Below, one piece after another: positions 7,172 through 10,918 of a stretch of 10,918 nt of DNA. The position numbers and the translations under genes are program-made. The DNA comes from Clostridia bacterium (GTDB taxonomy: Bacteria > Bacillota_A > Clostridia > Christensenellales > UBA1242), in the NCBI GenBank assembly GCA_017454425.1, contig JAFTCZ010000035.1:1-10918 (forward strand). Reading direction: 5' to 3'. Position 1 is the first letter of the stretch. Every line of letters starts with the position of its first letter. The notes under the pieces are model-generated. The model did no database searches and was not told the DNA's origin. It was given only the letters and a program-made list of their open reading frames with translations.

Positions 7172-8425
7172 ATGGAGAACAATATATATCAACCACAAAA
7201 TCAAATTAATCCGGTGGTCAAAATAAAAGTTATTGGTGTTGGTGGTGGTGGAAGCAATGCCATAAACCGCATGATAAACGCAGGAGTTAATGGCGTCGAG
7301 TTTATTGCCGTAAACACAGATAAACAAGCCTTGCAAATAAGCAAAGCGGATTATCGCATACAAATAGGAATAAAACTAACTCGTGGGTGGGGTGCCGGTG
7401 CTGACCCCGAGATTGGATATAAGGCAGCCGAAGAAAACTATGAAGAGTTAAACCAAGCAATTAATGATGCCGACTTGGTGTTTGTTACTGCTGGTATGGG
7501 TGGTGGAACAGGTACAGGTGCGGCTCCGCTTATTGCAGGTCTTGCAAAAGAAAAAGGCATTTTGACAATTGCTGTTGTCACAAAACCTTTCTTGTTTGAA
7601 GGTGCAAAGCGTATGGCAAATGCCGAAAAGGGTATTGAGGCCCTTAGTAAGGTTGTCGATTCTATCGTAATAATACCAAACGAAAAATTGTTTAAGATTG
7701 TGCCAAAGGGTACGGGTATTGTAGATACATTTAGATATGCCGATGATGTTTTGCGTCAAGGTGTTCAGGGTATTAGTAATTTGATTATTGAAAACTCATT
7801 AATCAACCTAGATTTTGCCGATGTTCGCACAACAATGACAAACCGTGGCCGTGCTCACATGGGTATTGGCCGTGCAAAAGGTGACCACAAGATCTTCGAG
7901 GCACTTTCTCAGGCTGTTTCTAGTCCTTTGCTTGAGACAACTATTGAGGGTGCAACGGGCGTAATCTTTAATGTTAAGGGTGGTGTTGACTTACCACTCG
8001 ACCAAGTTCATGAAGCTGCAGACATGATGAGAGATATTGTAGACCCTCGCTGCAATATTATCTTTGGTGCAAGTGTTTGCGAAAACATGGAAGACGAAGT
8101 AGAAATAACAATCATTGCAACAGGATTTACAAATGGTGACAAAGATGTAACTTCTCAGGGCAAAGACAAGGCCGAAGACGATGAAGAAGACGAGCAAGAT
8201 GAACAGCCAACCAAACAAGACTATGCCGACATTTTGGCAAGCCGCATAAAAAACAGCAAAATGGCAGCTGATGACTATGAAGAAGAAGACGATGAGCAAG
8301 ATGTTTCAAGAAACGGACGCGAAATTCGTGGCAGCACTTCTCGTGAAGAACCAATGTCAAGCCGAATGACAATTGACGAAGATGATATCCCTCCTTTCCT
8401 TCGTAAATTGCGCAATAAAAAATAA
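7172..8425 (+). CDS. ftsZ: Cell division GTPase FtsZ
   Basis: The tubulin-like GTPase that forms the Z-ring at mid-cell. In the 417-residue form the key parts are the T1 loop [16 protein letters not shown], the tubulin signature GGGTGTG at 110-116, and the T7 loop NLDFAD at 212-217 that completes the neighbouring subunit's GTPase site. After the globular core (ending about residue 320) comes an acidic, low-complexity linker rich in D, E and Q, then the conserved C-terminal peptide [13 protein letters not shown] that binds FtsA and other partners. I choose ATG 7172, five bases after GGAGG (7162-7166); ATG 7160 overlaps the ftsA stop and would add four residues (MEGI). The T3 loop reads [17 protein letters not shown] where the family normally has GEKLTRGLGAGANPE. 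A terminator follows the stop. Confidence 0.97.
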   Translation: MENNIYQPQNQINPVVKIKVIGVGGGGSNAINRMINAGVNGVEFIAVNTDKQALQISKADYRIQIGIKLTRGWGAGADPEIGYKAAEENYEELNQAINDADLVFVTAGMGGGTGTGAAPLIAGLAKEKGILTIAVVTKPFLFEGAKRMANAEKGIEALSKVVDSIVIIPNEKLFKIVPKGTGIVDTFRYADDVLRQGVQGISNLIIENSLINLDFADVRTTMTNRGRAHMGIGRAKGDHKIFEALSQAVSSPLLETTIEGATGVIFNVKGGVDLPLDQVHEAADMMRDIVDPRCNIIFGASVCENMEDEVEITIIATGFTNGDKDVTSQGKDKAEDDEEDEQDEQPTKQDYADILASRIKNSKMAADDYEEEDDEQDVSRNGREIRGSTSREEPMSSRMTIDEDDIPPFLRKLRNKK

Positions 8426-8446
8426 AAAGAGAATACCTCTTTTTTT
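8424..8446 (+). terminator. Terminator of ftsA-ftsZ
   Basis: AAAAAGAG (8424-8431) pairs with CTCTTTTT (8437-8444) around loop AATAC, with the T run continuing to 8446. The stem overlaps the ftsZ stop codon by two bases. Confidence 0.75.
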
Positions 8447-8472
8447 ATTTATAAACCTATTTGAGGTGAAAT

Positions 8473-9042
8473 ATGATTTTGTACAAACGAATAAAACTTC
8501 TTGCGCCAATATCTGCAAATTATGGTGACAAGTTTGCAAGATTTTTGATTGTAAGAGATATTCATAAATATGTCCAAAACTTGCTAAAAAAAGGTGCAAA
8601 AATAATAAATGCAACAAAAGTTGCAAATGTCGAATATGTTATTTGTACTGACGAGGTTATGCAAGTTGATACTTTTGCGATGGCCGAAGTTAATGGAAAT
8701 TTATATAAAATTCACGAAGCCACAAACATTGCACAAAAAGGTGATTTTATTATATTAAAAAATGGCAACCTTCCGCGCCAATACCGCATGAGCATGAATA
8801 CGGCAAAACAAAGATATGATTTTAATGAACACAAAACAAAAGGTGTTGCAAAGCCAATAGAAAAACCTCAGCAATTTATTAAAATAAACCGCAATATTGC
8901 TTTTGTGGCGCCGTGGGGAAGCATGATGTATCTTGCTAAAGGTGGGTACCTAAATATCACAACGCCTCATATTTATGCTATTCAAAATTATTCTTTCGAA
9001 CACACATACAATGTTGTACAAGATGATGGCAAAACTGCATAG
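8473..9042 (+). CDS. Hypothetical protein, 189 residues, possible internal duplication
   Basis: I do not recognise a named family. The ATG at 8473 follows GAGGTGA (8463-8469), and the gene has a terminator before and after it, so it is probably a single-gene transcription unit read from a promoter I cannot place in the short gap after ftsZ. The protein is soluble-looking, basic in its first half, with no signal peptide or membrane helix. Two segments look alike: about residues 89-117 (KGDFIILKNG... ending KQRYDF) and 156-182 (KGGYLNITTPH... ending EHTYNVV), each with G-D/G-F/Y, a hydrophobic strand, a polar turn and a closing aromatic-rich T/R-Y. The form recalls small G-D-Y/W beta modules met in phage and mobile-element proteins (P-G-D-Y-I ... 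F-x-x-T-Y), but that likeness is weak. Codon style matches its neighbours, so recent transfer is not evident. Confidence 0.7.
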   Translation: MILYKRIKLLAPISANYGDKFARFLIVRDIHKYVQNLLKKGAKIINATKVANVEYVICTDEVMQVDTFAMAEVNGNLYKIHEATNIAQKGDFIILKNGNLPRQYRMSMNTAKQRYDFNEHKTKGVAKPIEKPQQFIKINRNIAFVAPWGSMMYLAKGGYLNITTPHIYAIQNYSFEHTYNVVQDDGKTA

Positions 9043-9062
9043 TACAAGCTATGCGGTTTTTT
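9031..9062 (+). terminator. Terminator overlapping the stop codon of the hypothetical gene
   Basis: AAAACTGCATAG (9031-9042) pairs with CTATGCGGTTTT (9049-9060) with one T-G wobble and a 6-base loop, followed by T. The 5' arm contains the last four codons and the TAG stop. TGCATAGTA at 9036-9044 is an exact minus-strand copy of the TACTATGCA repeat. Confidence 0.85.
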
Positions 9063-9115
9063 GCGCTTGATACAAAAAGATAGTTATTTTTTTGTTAATT
9101 TGTTGCAAACTATAA

Positions 9116-9143
9116 TTGACAAAGTAAAAATTTTTTGTATAAT
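9116..9143 (+). promoter_or_regulatory. Promoter of the permease gene
   Basis: Perfect consensus hexamers TTGACA (9116-9121) and TATAAT (9138-9143), 16 bases apart. The predicted start near 9150 leaves a leader of about 36 bases before the ATG. Confidence 0.8.
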
Positions 9144-9157
9144 CTAAAATTATTAAT

Positions 9158-9172
9158 TGCAAATGATTTGCA
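9158..9172. promoter_or_regulatory. 7-1-7 palindromic operator-like site before the permease
   Basis: TGCAAAT, G, ATTTGCA is a perfect inverted repeat of 7 bases around one central base. It lies just downstream of the predicted transcription start and ends before the SD AGGAG (9176-9180), where a bound repressor would block transcription. The 7-1-7 form is that of Fur-superfamily (Fur, Zur, PerR) boxes, though these bases are not a textbook box of any one member. Confidence 0.45.
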
Positions 9173-9185
9173 TTTAGGAGAAAAG

Positions 9186-10118
9186 ATGGGGTATCTAGAT
9201 GTTTTGCTAGATGCAACGCTGGATACACTAAAAATACTGCCAATATTGTTGTTGGTGTATTTGCTTATAGAGTTTTTAGAGTACAAGCGTGCATTTAGGT
9301 TTGAAAATTCAAAACTATTGCGTGGAAAGGCAAGCCCCTTAATGGGGGCACTGTTTGGAAGTGTTCCACAATGTGGGTTTTCAATAATTTCTACCGATTT
9401 GTATACAAAAAAACAAATATCTATTGGCGCACTTATTGCTGTGTATATTGCAACAAGTGACGAAGCGTTGCCAATAATGATTGCTGATTATCATTCAATT
9501 CCGGCGCTGATTGTTTTAATTTTAACAAAAATTGTTTTTGCAATCATTGTTGGTTATGTTGCAATGCTTTTGTACAAAGTGTTTTTTAATACAAAAACAG
9601 CACAAGCAAGCGTTAATAATGAAGAAGTGCATACTACCCAAGACGAGGGCGAGCACCACGAACACGCGGTTGAAATTGGTTGTTGTCACCATGAAGTCGA
9701 GCCATCACGGTTTGAATGGAAACACCCAATTGTTCACACACTTAAGATATTGTTGTTTGTGTTTATTGTAAACATAATTATGGGCACGGTTATATACTTT
9801 TGGGGTGAAGAAAATTTATCAAACTTTTTGACATCAAGTTATGCTTTTCAACCATTATTTGCGGTGCTTGTTGGGCTTATCCCAAACTGTGCTGCTTCTG
9901 TTGTTTTAACCGAATTATTTGTTGCCGGAAGCTTAAGTTTTGGTGCGGTTGTGGCAGGATTAAGTGTTAATGCAGGACTAGGAATATTATTGCTTCTTAA
10001 ACAACACAAAAAGCCAAAAGAAATTTTGTTTATATTCTTTATGCTTATTATTCCAAGTTTAATTTTGGGTTATGCTTTGCATTATGTGCCAATCAATTTA
10101 ATGGGTATAATTGCATAA
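9186..10118 (+). CDS. Putative metal/metalloid exporter permease (ArsP_2-like, 10-TM)
   Basis: A 310-residue membrane protein with about ten hydrophobic segments in two halves. The halves carry matching motifs: PQCGFSIISTDLYTKKQISI around C63, with SDEALPIMI after it, and PNCAASVVLTELFVAGSLSF around C235, showing an ancient duplication. Between them, about residues 145-175, is a loop rich in His and Cys (EHHEHAVEIGCCHHE, 156-170) that looks able to bind a soft or transition metal. This architecture fits the putative 10-TM heavy-metal exporter family (Pfam ArsP_2); the substrate is not determinable here. The ATG at 9186 is chosen because AGGAG ends five bases before it; the frame stays open upstream but without a plausible start. 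It is probably transcribed alone from the promoter at 9116 and closed by the GC-rich terminator at 10126. Confidence 0.75.
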   Translation: MGYLDVLLDATLDTLKILPILLLVYLLIEFLEYKRAFRFENSKLLRGKASPLMGALFGSVPQCGFSIISTDLYTKKQISIGALIAVYIATSDEALPIMIADYHSIPALIVLILTKIVFAIIVGYVAMLLYKVFFNTKTAQASVNNEEVHTTQDEGEHHEHAVEIGCCHHEVEPSRFEWKHPIVHTLKILLFVFIVNIIMGTVIYFWGEENLSNFLTSSYAFQPLFAVLVGLIPNCAASVVLTELFVAGSLSFGAVVAGLSVNAGLGILLLLKQHKKPKEILFIFFMLIIPSLILGYALHYVPINLMGIIA

Positions 10119-10125
10119 TACTATG

Positions 10126-10150
10126 CAGGGGGCTGCCCCTGTTTTTGTTT
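10126..10150 (+). terminator. Terminator of the permease gene
   Basis: CAGGGG (10126-10131) and CCCCTG (10136-10141) form a GC-rich stem with loop GCTG, followed by TTTTTGTTTT. It lies seven bases past the stop and overlaps the end of the first repeat copy. Confidence 0.9.
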
Positions 10151-10192
10151 TATACTTAAAAATAAGTACTATGCACCATTTGCAAAATTTAT

Positions 10193-10233
10193 GTGCATAG
10201 TATTAAAAATATGTCATATACTATGCACTTTTT
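10193..10233 (+). terminator. Second hairpin with T run, made of repeat copies
   Basis: GTGCATAGTAT (10193-10203) pairs perfectly with ATACTATGCAC (10218-10228), loop of 14 bases, followed by five T (10229-10233). The 5' arm can instead pair with TACTATGCAC at 10167-10176, which would prevent this hairpin. It may be a back-up terminator or a chance result of the repeat array. Confidence 0.4.
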
Positions 10234-10302
10234 GCATACTATGCACACAAAATTAATCTTAAACAAACTTTAAGAAAAAATAAAAATATGTAGTGCATTT
10301 AG

Positions 10303-10331
10303 TTTATTAAAAAACAAAAGTTTGATATAAT
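10303..10331 (+). promoter_or_regulatory. Extended -10 promoter of the phosphoketolase gene
   Basis: TGATATAAT (10323-10331) is an extended -10 element (TGnTATAAT). The -35 position, TTTATT at 10303-10308 with a 17-base spacer, is poor, as is usual for extended -10 promoters. The predicted start is near 10338. Confidence 0.6.
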
Positions 10332-10345
10332 ATCTCATGATAGGT

Positions 10346-10358
10346 GATATGTCATATC
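10346..10358. promoter_or_regulatory. Short palindrome in the phosphoketolase leader
   Basis: GATATG, T, CATATC is a perfect 6-1-6 inverted repeat just after the predicted transcription start. It could be an operator or a small RNA hairpin that covers the leader ATG at 10349. Confidence 0.3.
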
Positions 10359-10366
10359 GCAAGTGA
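10349..10366 (+). other. Possible five-codon leader ORF (MSYRK)
   Basis: ATG TCA TAT CGC AAG TGA follows AGGTGAT, and its stop lies inside the SD region of the phosphoketolase gene. The block AGGTGAT plus a nearby ATG occurs twice, 24 bases apart, once for each start. It could be a translated leader coupled to the downstream gene or a fortuitous start. Confidence 0.25.
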
Positions 10367-10373
10367 GGTGATT

Positions 10374-10918
10374 ATGTTGAAAGATAAATACAGCACAAAA
10401 GAATATTTTGAAAAGTTGGATAAATATTTTAATGCGGCAAATTATTTGTCTGCTGCGCAACTTTATTTGTTAGACAATCCACTACTTTTGCGCCCCTTAA
10501 AACAAGAGGATATCAAGCCCCGCATTGTAGGACACTGGGGCACAGTGCCCGGGCAAAATTTTGTGTACGCACATTGCAACAGGGTTATTAATAAATATGA
10601 CCTAAACATGATGCTTATCTCCGGCCCTGGGCATGGCGGAAACTTTTTTATTGCCAACAGTTATCTCGAGGGAACTTACAGTAAATTTTATCCACAAATC
10701 ACCCAAGACGAAGAGGGATTGAAAAAATTATTTAGGCAATTCTCTTATCCGGGCGGAACATCAAGCCATGTTGCACCCGAAGTTCCGGGCAGTATTCACG
10801 AAGGTGGGGAGTTGGGGTACAGCCTTGCACATGCTTATGGGGCTGTGTTAGATAATCCCGGGCTTATTGTTACCACAATTGTTGGTGACGGAGAAGCCGA
10901 AACGGGGCCACTTGCAAC
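10374..10918 (+). CDS. xfp: Phosphoketolase (xylulose-5-P/fructose-6-P), 5' part only
   Basis: The first 181 residues of a thiamine diphosphate enzyme that cleaves xylulose 5-phosphate (and often fructose 6-phosphate) with phosphate to acetyl phosphate and an aldose phosphate, in the cytoplasm. Diagnostic stretches are [22 protein letters not shown] (83-89), [20 protein letters not shown] and [12 protein letters not shown] (from about 170), the last being the G-D-G motif that binds thiamine diphosphate through magnesium. ATG 10374 is chosen because GTGAGGTGA lies just upstream and the family N-terminus begins here. Family members are usually near 800 residues, so most of the gene is beyond the window. 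It suggests a phosphoketolase route for pentoses or an acetyl-phosphate supply. Substrate preference cannot be read from this part. Confidence 0.95.
   Translation, partial: MLKDKYSTKEYFEKLDKYFNAANYLSAAQLYLLDNPLLLRPLKQEDIKPRIVGHWGTVPGQNFVYAHCNRVINKYDLNMMLISGPGHGGNFFIANSYLEGTYSKFYPQITQDEEGLKKLFRQFSYPGGTSSHVAPEVPGSIHEGGELGYSLAHAYGAVLDNPGLIVTTIVGDGEAETGPLA

Larger units (their letters stand above)
10119..10245. repeat. TACTATGCA repeat cluster B (five copies)
   Basis: Exact copies of TACTATGCA lie at 10119-10127, 10167-10175, 10219-10227 and 10237-10245 on the plus strand and at 10194-10202 on the minus strand. The first copy begins at the base after the permease stop codon. The minus-strand copy can pair with the copy on either side of it (10-bp and 11-bp stems). 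The 255-base gap between the permease and the phosphoketolase gene holds these repeats, a GC-rich terminator and the phosphoketolase promoter; I see no gene in it beyond a possible five-codon leader. Confidence 0.8.

Noticed and set aside
7991..8372. Minus-strand ORFs opposite the ftsZ linker
   Set aside because: They mirror the acidic GAA/GAC/GAT codons of the linker, giving artificial F/L/V/C- or L/H-rich products.
10119..10245. CRISPR array
   Set aside because: The repeat is only nine bases, occurs on both strands and has spacers of uneven length (9 to 39 bases); no cas genes are near.

Overview
This window looks like a chromosomal segment of an AT-rich, Gram-positive-type bacterium, most likely an uncultured member of the Clostridia (Bacillota). 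The grounds are strong Shine-Dalgarno (SD) sequences before most genes, frequent TTG/GTG starts, a SpoVB-family flippase, a DUF421-DUF4363 gene pair, a dimeric-type glycyl-tRNA synthetase, and a murA-divIB-ftsA-ftsZ division cluster. The placement rests on gene content and sequence style only; no rRNA or other taxonomic marker is present.

Layout. (1) 1-476: 3' end of a glycyl-tRNA synthetase gene, closed by a terminator. (2) 477-916: a repeat-rich gap, then a small two-LysM-domain protein on the minus strand, convergent with glyS. (3) 1052-3703: a probable co-directional run of a SpoVB-like lipid/polysaccharide flippase, whose best-placed start codon is ATC, then a DUF421 (YetF-like) membrane protein and an overlapping DUF4363 protein, closed by a terminator. 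(4) 3783-5847: murA and divIB/ftsQ, 13 bases apart; a candidate murA promoter is nested in the preceding terminator. (5) 5916-8446: a consensus-like promoter, ftsA and ftsZ (overlapping or touching), and a terminator. (6) 8473-9042: an unrecognised 189-residue protein with its own SD and a terminator that overlaps its stop codon. (7) 9116-10150: a consensus promoter, a 7-1-7 palindromic operator-like site, and a metal-exporter-like permease with a His/Cys-rich loop. (8) 10119-10918: a repeat-rich gap, an extended -10 promoter, a possible five-codon leader ORF, and the 5' part of a phosphoketolase gene.

Functionally the core is cell envelope and division. MurA makes the first committed peptidoglycan precursor, SpoVB-like proteins flip lipid-linked envelope intermediates, DivIB belongs to the divisome, and FtsA anchors FtsZ to the membrane. 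The flanking genes (glyS, LysM, permease, phosphoketolase) appear unrelated to that core.

The most unusual signal is a 9-base motif, TACTATGCA, with ten exact copies on the two strands. Nine of them lie in, or at the edge of, three inter-gene regions. They often form inverted pairs or terminator stems and in three cases touch or include a stop codon. It looks like a lineage-specific dispersed intergenic repeat whose role is unknown.
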